Source of the DNA: Paludibacteraceae bacterium
Lineage (GTDB): Bacteria > Bacteroidota > Bacteroidia > Bacteroidales > Paludibacteraceae
Reading direction: 5' to 3'
Assembly (NCBI GenBank): GCA_017550335.1
Contig: JAFZPM010000044.1
Coordinates: 1 to 43,437, forward strand
Length of the DNA stretch: 43,437 nucleotides
This document shows positions 9,194 to 16,889 of the stretch, piece by piece. How positions within the stretch are numbered: the stretch's first letter is position 1; each line of letters starts with the position of its first letter. The translations under genes were made by a program, and so were the position numbers. A model generated the notes under the pieces. The model was not told the origin of the DNA. It made no database searches and saw nothing but the letters and a program-made list of their open reading frames with translations.

Positions 9194-9820
9194 ATGCGCA
9201 AACCACTACTAATATTCCTGCTGATTCTTCTCACCGTCAGCCTCGGCTTTGCGCAAGAGAAACAGGGAGAATTCATGAGGCTCCATAGCGAGCTAATCAA
9301 GGTCAACGATTCGCTCTGCTATCAGGTCAGGAAGGAATATAGTGGGATAGACACCACCGCATGGGAACCTTTTTGCGGTGTGCTTGACAACTTCTATTTT
9401 AGGTCATGGTATGAATATACCCTGCAAGTGGAGGAATACAATCCTCATGCGGACACGATTTGTGTGGTAAAAACAATCGTACAGTACCCAAAGGGACAGT
9501 TCATGAAGATCCATAGCGAGAGAATCATGGTCAACGATTCGCTCTGCTATCAGGTCAGGAAGGGTTTTAGTAGGCGGGATAAGACCCCTTGGGAGCCTTT
9601 CTGCGGAAAATTCAGTAACCTTTGGTGTGAAGAGGGATATGAATACACCCTGCATGTGAAGGAATACAATCCTCATGCGGACACGATTTTTGTGATTAAA
9701 ACAGTGTCTTCTGTGGACGAAAGGAAATTGCAAAAAATACTAAAAGAGAAACGAATGCGCTTGAAAGAAGAGGGGAGAAACGATACCATCCGGGCCATCC
9801 CGGTGAATCGGAGGAGATAG
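9194..9820 (+). CDS. Secreted protein with two DUF4377-like repeats
   Basis: 208 residues. A signal peptide MRKPLLIFLLILLTVSLGFAQ is followed by two repeats of about 75 residues (about 26-100 and 101-175). Each repeat carries VNDSLCYQVRK, then WEPFCG, then a GYEYTLxV segment, then EYNPHADTI. The spacing CxQVR...W.pF...GYEYxLxV matches the DUF4377 domain known from META/HslJ-associated envelope proteins. One Cys in LCYQV and one in PFCG per repeat could form a disulfide, which is inference. The tail (about 180-208) is basic and helical. Function unknown. The upstream ATG at 9140 is rejected because it precedes the promoter -7 box. The gene is a close paralogue of the next gene. Confidence 0.82.
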   Translation: MRKPLLIFLLILLTVSLGFAQEKQGEFMRLHSELIKVNDSLCYQVRKEYSGIDTTAWEPFCGVLDNFYFRSWYEYTLQVEEYNPHADTICVVKTIVQYPKGQFMKIHSERIMVNDSLCYQVRKGFSRRDKTPWEPFCGKFSNLWCEEGYEYTLHVKEYNPHADTIFVIKTVSSVDERKLQKILKEKRMRLKEEGRNDTIRAIPVNRRR

Positions 9821-9863
9821 AAAGTGCAAGTTATCCTGAAGAAGACAATACAAACTATACGAT

Positions 9864-10886
9864 ATGCTTAAACCCCTGTTGACATCCCTGCTAATTCTCT
9901 TTGCTGTAATCCCTGGCTTTTCGAGGGATAAGGAGCCACAATACGTAAGGATCCATCCGTACAAAGTCATGATCGACGATTCGCTATGCTATCAGGTCAG
10001 GGTAGGGGACAATAGACCAATCGTTTGGGAACCCTTTTGCGGAGAGTTCCGGAATCTCGTGTACAGGGAAGGGTATGAATATACAGCGCTTGTGGGAAAG
10101 TACGATCCGAACGCAGATTCCATGCATGTCGAGAAAGTGTTGGCCAGCTCTGATACCCGCATGGATATCTTCCACGTGGAGGTTCTCAAGCGCCTGATGA
10201 GGCAGGATTTCAAGGCCGGCAAGCCAATCGACCTCCGCTCCATTGATGAACAAAACCAATTCATGAGGGTCTACCCCTACAAGGTTAAGGTCAATGATTC
10301 GCTGTGCTACGAAGTCGAACAGGTGTATGCCGGGGATGGGAAAGGGATTGTCCGCAAGGAGCCTTTTTGCGGTGCCTTCAAGAACCTCGAATTTGAGGAA
10401 GGCAAGGAATACACCCTGGCCGTGGAAAAGTACGATCCCCAAGCGGACACTATATTTGTGAGAAGATCGATCTCTTTCCCTTGGGTTAGCAAGGAGGCGC
10501 TTGAGGAGAAGGCTAAGCAGTTGAGACGGAAGAAGGAATACTCCCAGGGTGTATTCATGAAGGTTCATAAAGAGAGAATCAAGGTCAACGATTCGCTCTG
10601 CTATCAGATTAGGAAGAGATGGGGAGGACGGGATACGACTGCTTGGGAGCCTTTCTGCGGGAAGTTCAGTAACTTCTTGTATGAGGAAGGCGAAGAGTAT
10701 GCTCTGCTCGTAAAAGAATACAATCCTCATGCGGACACCATATTCGTGATAAAAAAAATCACCAGGTTTTCGTACAACGAAATGGACAAGCTAAAAGAGC
10801 TAAGAGAGAAACGAATGCGCTTGAAAGAGAAGGAAAGAAACGATACCATCCGGGCCATCCCGGTGAAGCGGGGGAAGGAGAGGTAG
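9864..10886 (+). CDS. Secreted protein with three DUF4377-like repeats
   Basis: 340 residues: signal peptide (1-20), then repeats at about 25-92, 131-201 and 231-300. Each has the DSLCYxV, EPFCG and EYxxxV...DPxADxI blocks. Linkers between repeats are charged. The third repeat and the basic tail are nearly identical to the end of the preceding gene, down to the nucleotide level around 10811-10870 versus 9751-9810. This indicates recent duplication or gene conversion. It starts 43 nt after its neighbour without an evident promoter, so co-transcription is likely. Function unknown; probably periplasmic or outer-membrane associated. Confidence 0.8.
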   Translation: MLKPLLTSLLILFAVIPGFSRDKEPQYVRIHPYKVMIDDSLCYQVRVGDNRPIVWEPFCGEFRNLVYREGYEYTALVGKYDPNADSMHVEKVLASSDTRMDIFHVEVLKRLMRQDFKAGKPIDLRSIDEQNQFMRVYPYKVKVNDSLCYEVEQVYAGDGKGIVRKEPFCGAFKNLEFEEGKEYTLAVEKYDPQADTIFVRRSISFPWVSKEALEEKAKQLRRKKEYSQGVFMKVHKERIKVNDSLCYQIRKRWGGRDTTAWEPFCGKFSNFLYEEGEEYALLVKEYNPHADTIFVIKKITRFSYNEMDKLKELREKRMRLKEKERNDTIRAIPVKRGKER

Positions 10887-10889
10887 CCC

Positions 10890-10910
10890 CATCCTAATTT
10901 TTTTAGGATG
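10890..10910 (+). terminator. Inverted repeat after the DUF4377-like pair
   Basis: CATCCTAA (10890-10897) and TTAGGATG (10903-10910) form an 8-bp stem around five T residues. It starts 4 nt after the stop codon. There is no T-tract downstream, so termination is only probable. Confidence 0.45.
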
Positions 10911-10938
10911 ATGCGGGTGGTGCGGACGATAAAAGACG

Positions 10939-10946
10939 TACCTTTG
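10939..10946 (+). promoter_or_regulatory. -7 box of the eptA-like gene
   Basis: TACCTTTG, 30 nt before the ATG at 10976. No clear TTG -33 element is visible at the right distance. Confidence 0.55.
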
Positions 10947-10975
10947 TCGTTATAAATAGCTATATTCTTTATGCC

Positions 10976-12706
10976 ATGGGTTTAAGTCGTTTGAAAGATA
11001 AAACTACCCTGACCAACGTGGTGACGGGTCTGTTGTTATTCATCCTTTTTATACCTAACATAGCTACATTGCTCTATTCCGAGGATTTGGCGGGCTTCGT
11101 CGTGAAGCAGGCGGGCTATCTCGCCGTCTCGCTTATCCTGTTGCTTTTGCCTGCGGTCTTTCTGAAGAAAAAAGTCTATTTCATCGTGGAGGGTATTCTC
11201 AGTCTGACCTTCGCTCCCATCGAGATAGCGAGTCTCTATCTTAATCGGTCGACCACCCATTTTATGATGATAGACACTATCCTGAACACCAATTGGGAGG
11301 AGGCGAAGGAACTCCTGCTCTCGGTGCCTTCCGTCGTCGTGGCGGTCGTCGTGGTGTGGGTCGTCTATTATTGCCTGCTTTTCAGGTTCATCCCGAACGA
11401 GAAGTTTTTCCCGAGGAAGGTCCAGAGGGTGTTCTTCGTCGCGATACCGATCACCCTGCTTGTGGGCTGCGTCTATTTCTTCCGGCTAACCCGATTGACA
11501 AACACCAGCGAAAAGACCACCTTGCTGGATAACCTGGAGGATATGAAGGATTTAATCGTCATAAAGTTTGACAAGATATATCCTTTCGATGTCTACCTCT
11601 CCACCGCTGATGTGCTGAAAAGAAACGCGGAGGTCAGGGAGCGGCAAAAGCAGTTGGACGGCTTCTCGTTCAATATCACTCCCAAGGAGGACTCGGTGGA
11701 GGAGACTGTCGTGCTGGTCATCGGGGAGACTGCCCGGTGGAAGAGTTTCGGGTTGAATGGATATGGGAGGAATACCACCCCGTTGCTCTCCCAAGACTCC
11801 AATGTCGTTTCCTATAGCCATGCGGTGACGTTGGCCAATCTGACCAGCAACTCGGTGCCGCTGATCCTTACCCGCGCCAATTCGACGAACACAGAGTTGG
11901 CGGACATGGAGAAGTCCGTCTGCGAGGCCTTCTCGGAGGCTGGTTTCAGCACGTCGTGGGTGACCGCCCAGGAGGTCACTCCTTTTCAGGAACGGATCAT
12001 CGCCGCTTGCGACAATAGTTTCCAACAAGGCAAAATCATCACCACGGAACGCTTATACGACATGGACCTGCTGCCGGTGATCGATTCGATACTGGGGATA
12101 GGCGGACATTCCAATTTCATGGTGGTCCATACGCAGGGAAGCCATTTCCGATACAACCAACGCTACCCGGAGCAGTTTGATAAATACAAGCCTAGCTTCG
12201 ATAAGAGCATGGACTTCACCTCCATCACGTCCGAGAATGTGGCCTATCTGGTGAACGCCTACGATAATTCCATCCTGTATACGGACTATTTCCTCTCCTC
12301 CCTTATCGGCAAACTGAATGCCCGTTGCCCTGTGTGGTCCATGATCTATTTGTCCGACCATGGGGAGAACCTGTATGATGATGAGCGGAATGTCGTTCTG
12401 CATGGTTCCCTTGTCGTGACGGAATATGAGGCGCACATCCCTTTCATCGTCGCCTATTCCGACGGGTATAAGGCGAAGTATCCGGAGAAGGTGGAAAACC
12501 TGATCGCCAATAAGGATAAGAACATCACGTCCGAGGTTGTCTTCCATTCCCTGCTGGATATGGCGGATATCCGCGCGGGTGTCATCGCCGACACCTTGTG
12601 CATCGGACAAAACACGCTGAAGAGCCAAACCTCCACGTTTATCCTAAATGGCAACCGGATGCCTGTTTTCTTTGAATTCAGCCAGTTGGAGAGGGAGCGT
12701 AGATAG
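10976..12706 (+). CDS. EptA-like phosphoethanolamine transferase
   Basis: 576 residues. Five hydrophobic helices occupy about 13-168, followed by a periplasmic sulfatase-fold domain. Key features are IGETARWKSFGLNGY (from 249; Glu251 is a zinc ligand in the family), NLTSNSVP with Thr290 as the likely phospho-accepting nucleophile, HTQGSH (385-390), and LSDHGENLYDD with Asp461 and His462 as metal ligands. The family transfers phosphoethanolamine from phosphatidylethanolamine to lipid A or other envelope glycans, lowering negative charge and polymyxin sensitivity. The exact acceptor cannot be told from sequence. It has its own -7 box and sits between the DUF4377-like genes and a decayed DUF4377 fragment, so it may have been inserted there. 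Confidence 0.88.
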   Translation: MGLSRLKDKTTLTNVVTGLLLFILFIPNIATLLYSEDLAGFVVKQAGYLAVSLILLLLPAVFLKKKVYFIVEGILSLTFAPIEIASLYLNRSTTHFMMIDTILNTNWEEAKELLLSVPSVVVAVVVVWVVYYCLLFRFIPNEKFFPRKVQRVFFVAIPITLLVGCVYFFRLTRLTNTSEKTTLLDNLEDMKDLIVIKFDKIYPFDVYLSTADVLKRNAEVRERQKQLDGFSFNITPKEDSVEETVVLVIGETARWKSFGLNGYGRNTTPLLSQDSNVVSYSHAVTLANLTSNSVPLILTRANSTNTELADMEKSVCEAFSEAGFSTSWVTAQEVTPFQERIIAACDNSFQQGKIITTERLYDMDLLPVIDSILGIGGHSNFMVVHTQGSHFRYNQRYPEQFDKYKPSFDKSMDFTSITSENVAYLVNAYDNSILYTDYFLSSLIGKLNARCPVWSMIYLSDHGENLYDDERNVVLHGSLVVTEYEAHIPFIVAYSDGYKAKYPEKVENLIANKDKNITSEVVFHSLLDMADIRAGVIADTLCIGQNTLKSQTSTFILNGNRMPVFFEFSQLERERR

Positions 12707-12721
12707 CCGGTCTTGCTCTTT

Positions 12722-12829
12722 ATGGTCTATGACTCGCTGTGCTACGAAATCGAACCGATGTGCGGCGGGGATGGGAAAGGGTCTGCCCGCAAGAAGTCTT
12801 TTGCGGCGCCTTCAAAAACCTTAGCTTTT
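12722..12829 (+). pseudogene. Decayed DUF4377-like repeat fragment
   Basis: The stretch matches the second repeat of the 340-residue protein (DNA around 10286-10390). TCGCTGTGCTACGAA, GGGGATGGGAAAGGG and TTGCGG-GCCTTCAA are shared. The frame breaks near 12798, where CGCAAGGAGCCTTTTTGCGG of the intact copy is one nucleotide shorter. There is no signal peptide and no continuation into the GYEY half. It is a relic lying directly upstream of the promoter for the next gene. Confidence 0.75.
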
Positions 12830-12831
12830 TA

Positions 12832-12863
12832 TTGCGCTTTCCCTATCATTTCGTTTATATTTG
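12832..12863 (+). promoter_or_regulatory. Promoter of the 619-residue envelope protein gene
   Basis: TTG at 12832-12834 and TATATTTG at 12856-12863, spacing 21 nt. It begins where the DUF4377 relic ends and supports the ATG at 12883 rather than earlier in-frame codons inside the relic. Confidence 0.7.
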
Positions 12864-12882
12864 TATGTGTAATGTGCTTAAT

Positions 12883-14742
12883 ATGAAACGGATATTATTC
12901 TTTTTAATCATGCAGACCTCCCTCTTCCCGTTGATGGCGGACGATGGCGGTGTGACGAATGTCGAGGATTGGACATACGGCAATATCTATGTGAAGGAGC
13001 CTAATGATAAAATCGCCTTGGAGAAGGAGTTGATGGTGTGTGATATGGACAGCATCACCGCGGTCTTTGTCTTTAAGAATACGACAGAGGATACGGTTAC
13101 CGTGGATTGCGCCTTCCCGATGGATGTCAAGCTGCCCTATACGTGTGGAAACAAAATGGATGGGGATCCTTATTTGAGATACTATTCTTTTCGTGTTTTG
13201 AGGTGGCTGTTGGGACCCAAGGATACGTTAAATCCAGTGGAAGTGATAGGTGAGGATGGCATGATTGCGCTGAATGACCGTGTCTGTGAGTTGGTTAGCC
13301 GTCATGATAAAGAGTTGAGGGTGATGGATTTGGGTCATTACTGCCAATACATGGAATCCTTGTTGAGGGAAGACTATGCTCCTTTTTACCCTTTATGCGA
13401 GATCACTCAGGATGGCAAGCCGGTCACGCTCTTAAACGTGGGTGTTGAGAGCGATGTCTCTTCGCAAGATATAGCGATGCGTTTCCATTTCCATCATCAA
13501 TTGACTTTCTTGCCTAATGTTTATTCCAAGGTGGTCGTTCGCTATGGAATAGAATCGTTGAAGGAGAGTTATAATGATATTTATCGCTATTGTTATGATA
13601 TTTCCACAGGCGGTACGTGGAAGGGTAATATCCACTCTTTTATGGTGGTGACGCGCAATTGTTCTATGGAAAGTTTTTCGTCTAACCCTGTGAACCGCCA
13701 TTTCGACTATTTGTGTTGTGATGAAATGGAAGAGTGTGGCATCTATTCCAAAAAAGAGTATAAGCCTGAGAAAGGTGATCGTTTTTCCTTTGAATATTAT
13801 GATGCCATATTATACGAACATGACCAATACCCGGCACCCAAGTATGAGAAGTTACGTTGTGTCCCGCTGAAGGATGTCGAGTCTTCGTCGTGGTTGAATC
13901 CAAGTGCTGTGATGGATGGAAGCCAATTCACCTCTTGTGCGATTGTGGATTGGCGGAATGCTTCATTGGAGTTCACTTTGCCGCAAGACGCACTGGGCCC
14001 TTTCATTTGCAATGGGATGAGTGGAAATTTGGTGTCGGAAAAGGATTTGTATGCTTTCGAAAAATCGTTTAGTGGATTGGGTGGTTCTGCAGGAACATGG
14101 CTCGATGCCAATGATTATATGTATGAAGATGAGCCTTTTAAGAGTGATTCATCCATATATGACAATAATTGGGTGCGGAATATCTCCCTGCAACGATTGG
14201 AAGAACCCTTTGACACATTTTTCTATTATGTGGAAAAATGTGATATGAGGAAATTCCCTCTGTTGTTCGATTGGCGACGAATCAGTGGCGTACCGGATAT
14301 GAGCTATTTCCCTGCCGGAAGGTATCGCTTGTCCATTGAGGATTGCCATCTGGGCCAAAAGGACCAAGATACCACCTACGTTACGGAACTCTGGTTCTTG
14401 CCTATCCCTCGTGAAATGTCGGAGATGATGTCGGAGGATAGGAAAAGTCAATTGCCGATTTTCCAGGATGTGGTTGATTATGCTAGGGGGAAGGGGATTT
14501 TTAGAGATTATATGCTTTATGGGGGGGGCGCACAAGGAGATGTGGAAACTCATGGCAATGTGTCAGGTCCTTATGAAAAGCCAGAACTTTTTGGCAATAA
14601 GAAGTTCCATCGTACATACACTAATCCCCTGGAACAGGATGAGAAGGAAACGAACTTCCCTCTCTTATATGTGGTCATAGGGGCTTTCGCCGCTCTGGCG
14701 TTGATAGGCGGTATCGTCTATTGGCGCAGGAAGAGGCGTTAG
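12883..14742 (+). CDS. Exported, C-terminally anchored protein of unknown function
   Basis: 619 residues. The signal peptide MKRILFFLIMQTSLFPLMA is followed by a large extracytoplasmic region. A single C-terminal helix (about 592-612, YVVIGAFAALALIGGIVYW) ends in RRKRR, a stop-transfer and cytoplasmic anchor. The first 130 residues contain an immunoglobulin-like pattern with VFVFKNTTEDTVTVDCAFPMD. This resembles the start of DUF4424-type proteins, though I would not insist on it. No catalytic motif recognised. An eight-G run at 14521-14528 lies shortly before the anchor. The start at 12883 is set by the promoter at 12832-12863. The gene ends 21 nt from the convergent esterase gene. Confidence 0.72.
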   Translation: MKRILFFLIMQTSLFPLMADDGGVTNVEDWTYGNIYVKEPNDKIALEKELMVCDMDSITAVFVFKNTTEDTVTVDCAFPMDVKLPYTCGNKMDGDPYLRYYSFRVLRWLLGPKDTLNPVEVIGEDGMIALNDRVCELVSRHDKELRVMDLGHYCQYMESLLREDYAPFYPLCEITQDGKPVTLLNVGVESDVSSQDIAMRFHFHHQLTFLPNVYSKVVVRYGIESLKESYNDIYRYCYDISTGGTWKGNIHSFMVVTRNCSMESFSSNPVNRHFDYLCCDEMEECGIYSKKEYKPEKGDRFSFEYYDAILYEHDQYPAPKYEKLRCVPLKDVESSSWLNPSAVMDGSQFTSCAIVDWRNASLEFTLPQDALGPFICNGMSGNLVSEKDLYAFEKSFSGLGGSAGTWLDANDYMYEDEPFKSDSSIYDNNWVRNISLQRLEEPFDTFFYYVEKCDMRKFPLLFDWRRISGVPDMSYFPAGRYRLSIEDCHLGQKDQDTTYVTELWFLPIPREMSEMMSEDRKSQLPIFQDVVDYARGKGIFRDYMLYGGGAQGDVETHGNVSGPYEKPELFGNKKFHRTYTNPLEQDEKETNFPLLYVVIGAFAALALIGGIVYWRRKRR

Positions 14743-14763
14743 TGGAGAAGGGTAGTCTTTCCC

Positions 14764-15951
14764 CTAAAATAGTCTCCGTAAGAACTCCGTCAGATAGAAC
14801 CGCCAGTTGTACCAAGTATGGCCGCCGTCCGTCTCGAAGTATTCGTGGCGGAATCTGTTCGTTTCTAATAGTCGCACATATTCCGCGTTGGCGTCGTAGA
14901 GGAAATCCTCCTTGCCGATGGCGATCCAGTAGAGTGCGGGCTTCTTGGAGAATTGCGTGCGGAGTTTCTCCATGGGGTTTTGGTAGATCGGTACGTCGCC
15001 CGCTTCATGTCCCACCGCCGCGGAGAAGAGTCCGACGTAATCGAAGTAGTCAGGGTATGCCCTGGAGATCTGCATGGCGTGGAACCCTCCCATGGAAAGG
15101 CCGGCTATCGCGCGCGACTGCTTTCTCGGGATGGTATGGTATGCCTTGTCCACGTAGCGTATGATGCTAGGGAATGACTCCTCGAACACACCATCGTAGG
15201 AGGGTGACAATTCAAGGTCGGGCTTGATGAAACCTTCCGGGCCGTGGCCTGGGGCCGCTTGTAGGTCCATGTAGCTGTTGGTCATGACCACGATCATCGG
15301 TTTGGCCTTCCCCTGTGCGATGAGGTTGTCCAATATCTGGACGGCGCGTCCCAAGGTGACCCATGAATCCTCGTCGCCTCCCATGCCGTGTAGCAGGTAA
15401 AGAACCGGGTAACGGATTCCGAACTCTCCGTATCCGGCTGGTGTATAGACCGTTAGTCTTCTGTCCTTCTCTGTTTTGTCGCAATGGTACCAGACATGGG
15501 AGAGGGTGCCGTGGGGTACGTCCTGGTCTTTGTAGTAGTCGCTCCATCCCCCTTCGATGAAGAATATGCTGCTGGTTTTCACCACATCACGTGTCGAGTG
15601 TATGTTGGAGGGATCCGTGATGGTGAGCCCGTCCACGACGAAGTTGTAGTTGTAGTAGCCGGGGTCCATGGGACGGGGTGTCGTGTAGGTCCATACACCA
15701 TCCGCACCCCTTTTCAGGGCAGCGGTCCCTGTCATTTGCGTGGTGATGCCATCCCTCACGACAAAGGATGGCGGCAGGAATTCTCCCACTAGCAGCACCT
15801 CCTTGGCGCGCGGCGCGACCAGACGGAAGGTCACCATGTGGTTGTCGTATATCTCAGGGGAAACGGTGGGTGTCTTCCACCAGATGGCCTCCTGCGCGGA
15901 GAGGTGGAGGATGTGGAATATGAAAAGAAAAAACGTAATTTTTTTCATCAT
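14764..15951 (-). CDS. Secreted CE1-type esterase with N-terminal E-set/CBM48-like domain
   Basis: 395 residues. After a signal peptide (about 1-20), an immunoglobulin-like carbohydrate-binding module (about 25-110) includes VTFRLVAPRAKEVLLVGEF and GYYNYNFVVDG. An alpha/beta-hydrolase domain of the esterase D/feruloyl esterase group follows. YPVLYLLHGMGGDEDSW is the oxyanion-hole region, AGLSMGGF gives Ser286, GKEDFL gives Asp349, and DGGHTW gives His378. Such proteins remove acyl groups (feruloyl, acetyl) from plant polysaccharides; the exact substrate is inference. Translation may start at the first or second of two adjacent ATGs. Confidence 0.88.
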   Translation of the reverse strand: MMKKITFFLFIFHILHLSAQEAIWWKTPTVSPEIYDNHMVTFRLVAPRAKEVLLVGEFLPPSFVVRDGITTQMTGTAALKRGADGVWTYTTPRPMDPGYYNYNFVVDGLTITDPSNIHSTRDVVKTSSIFFIEGGWSDYYKDQDVPHGTLSHVWYHCDKTEKDRRLTVYTPAGYGEFGIRYPVLYLLHGMGGDEDSWVTLGRAVQILDNLIAQGKAKPMIVVMTNSYMDLQAAPGHGPEGFIKPDLELSPSYDGVFEESFPSIIRYVDKAYHTIPRKQSRAIAGLSMGGFHAMQISRAYPDYFDYVGLFSAAVGHEAGDVPIYQNPMEKLRTQFSKKPALYWIAIGKEDFLYDANAEYVRLLETNRFRHEYFETDGGHTWYNWRFYLTEFLRRLF

Positions 15952-15972
15952 GTGGAGTCATTGCTTGTTGGG

Positions 15973-15980
15973 CAAAGATA
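15973..15980 (-). promoter_or_regulatory. -7 box of the esterase gene
   Basis: TATCTTTG on the minus strand, about 22 nt before the start codon. No TTG at a consensus distance. It is divergent from the -7 box at 16023. Confidence 0.55.
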
Positions 15981-16022
15981 ATATTATTTAGTCATGTTGC
16001 CATTTCTTCTCTTTTTGTTGTT

Positions 16023-16030
16023 TATATTCG
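16023..16030 (+). promoter_or_regulatory. -7 box of the outer-membrane-like gene
   Basis: TATATTCG variant of the Bacteroidota -7 box, with TTG at 15997-15999 (23 nt spacing). It lies 16 nt before the ATG. Confidence 0.5.
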
Positions 16031-16046
16031 CGAAAAAAAAGAGGAT

Positions 16047-16709
16047 ATGAAGAAGATATTGTTATTGGCGCTTGTTTCTCTGTGTTGTATGACGAATGGT
16101 GCATCGGCAAAGGATGCGGAAGGGGATCTTCATGCGATAGTGATGGTGGAGGGTGGCTATTCTCACCATTTCGGAGATTTGAATAGTACGTGGACCCAGT
16201 ATTTCAACAGTTTCCAACGTCAACTCAGGAACGGATATTCGCTCCAAGCCGCTGCTATGGGTTGCTTCTCGAAGAATGTTTGCGCAGGCGTTGTCGTGTG
16301 GCAGAAGGGCTTCACCGCCAAGGATGATGATTTCATCTACAATACCACGGAGACGATGGATATGAAATATATCGGACCGGTTTTGGGCGTCCAGGATTAT
16401 ATGGGACCTGGTTTGTTGGGTATTTACGCATCAGCTGGCTTTACCCATTTCTCCGATAAGTATGTCTCCCGTACTGTCCGCATGGGTGATACGGTGGAGG
16501 ATAGGTTCGTGACGGGTGCTTTCGGCTATTTGATCGACCTGAAGTACATGTTCTGCCTGGGCAAGTTCGTGATGGCGGGACCGAGCATCGGCTATTATGG
16601 TTTCAGGGTCAGGACTGATAACAATGGATTCTGGGCGGAGGATTGGGAAAAGGAATATTTCCGGATCGATGGCTTCAATGTCACCGCTTGTTTGGGACTG
16701 AGGTTTTAA
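16047..16709 (+). CDS. Putative outer-membrane beta-barrel protein
   Basis: 220 residues with signal peptide MKKILLLALVSLCCMTNGASA. The mature chain has alternating hydrophobic/polar strands with many Gly, Tyr and Phe residues, for example GLLGIYASAGFTHFSD and KFVMAGPSIGYYGFRV. It ends VTACLGLRF, the C-terminal Phe typical of outer-membrane barrels. The size fits an eight-stranded barrel. No specific family recognised. It is divergently transcribed from the esterase gene. Confidence 0.72.
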   Translation: MKKILLLALVSLCCMTNGASAKDAEGDLHAIVMVEGGYSHHFGDLNSTWTQYFNSFQRQLRNGYSLQAAAMGCFSKNVCAGVVVWQKGFTAKDDDFIYNTTETMDMKYIGPVLGVQDYMGPGLLGIYASAGFTHFSDKYVSRTVRMGDTVEDRFVTGAFGYLIDLKYMFCLGKFVMAGPSIGYYGFRVRTDNNGFWAEDWEKEYFRIDGFNVTACLGLRF

Positions 16710-16779
16710 GACGGCTTCTTCCCTTTAATTCTTTCGTCGAAAACGGGGCGTGGGAGGTCTATCCTATCGCTTTTTTTAC

Positions 16780-16787
16780 TATATTCG
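16780..16787 (+). promoter_or_regulatory. Possible -7 box for the LRR-SGNH gene
   Basis: TATATTCG, 103 nt before the ATG at 16890. No convincing -33 element, so this is tentative. Confidence 0.35.
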
Positions 16788-16889
16788 CATGGTTTTTGCC
16801 GTGGTGCTTTTGCATCGCGATGATTCAGTGTATGTTTGTGGTGGTTTTATAACACACGCATTTATTGTTTAACCTAAAGTGTAACGTCA

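Noticed and set aside
12739..12882. N-terminal extension of the 619-residue protein
   Set aside because: This stretch is the frameshifted DUF4377 relic plus the promoter of the downstream gene; the signal peptide starts at 12883.
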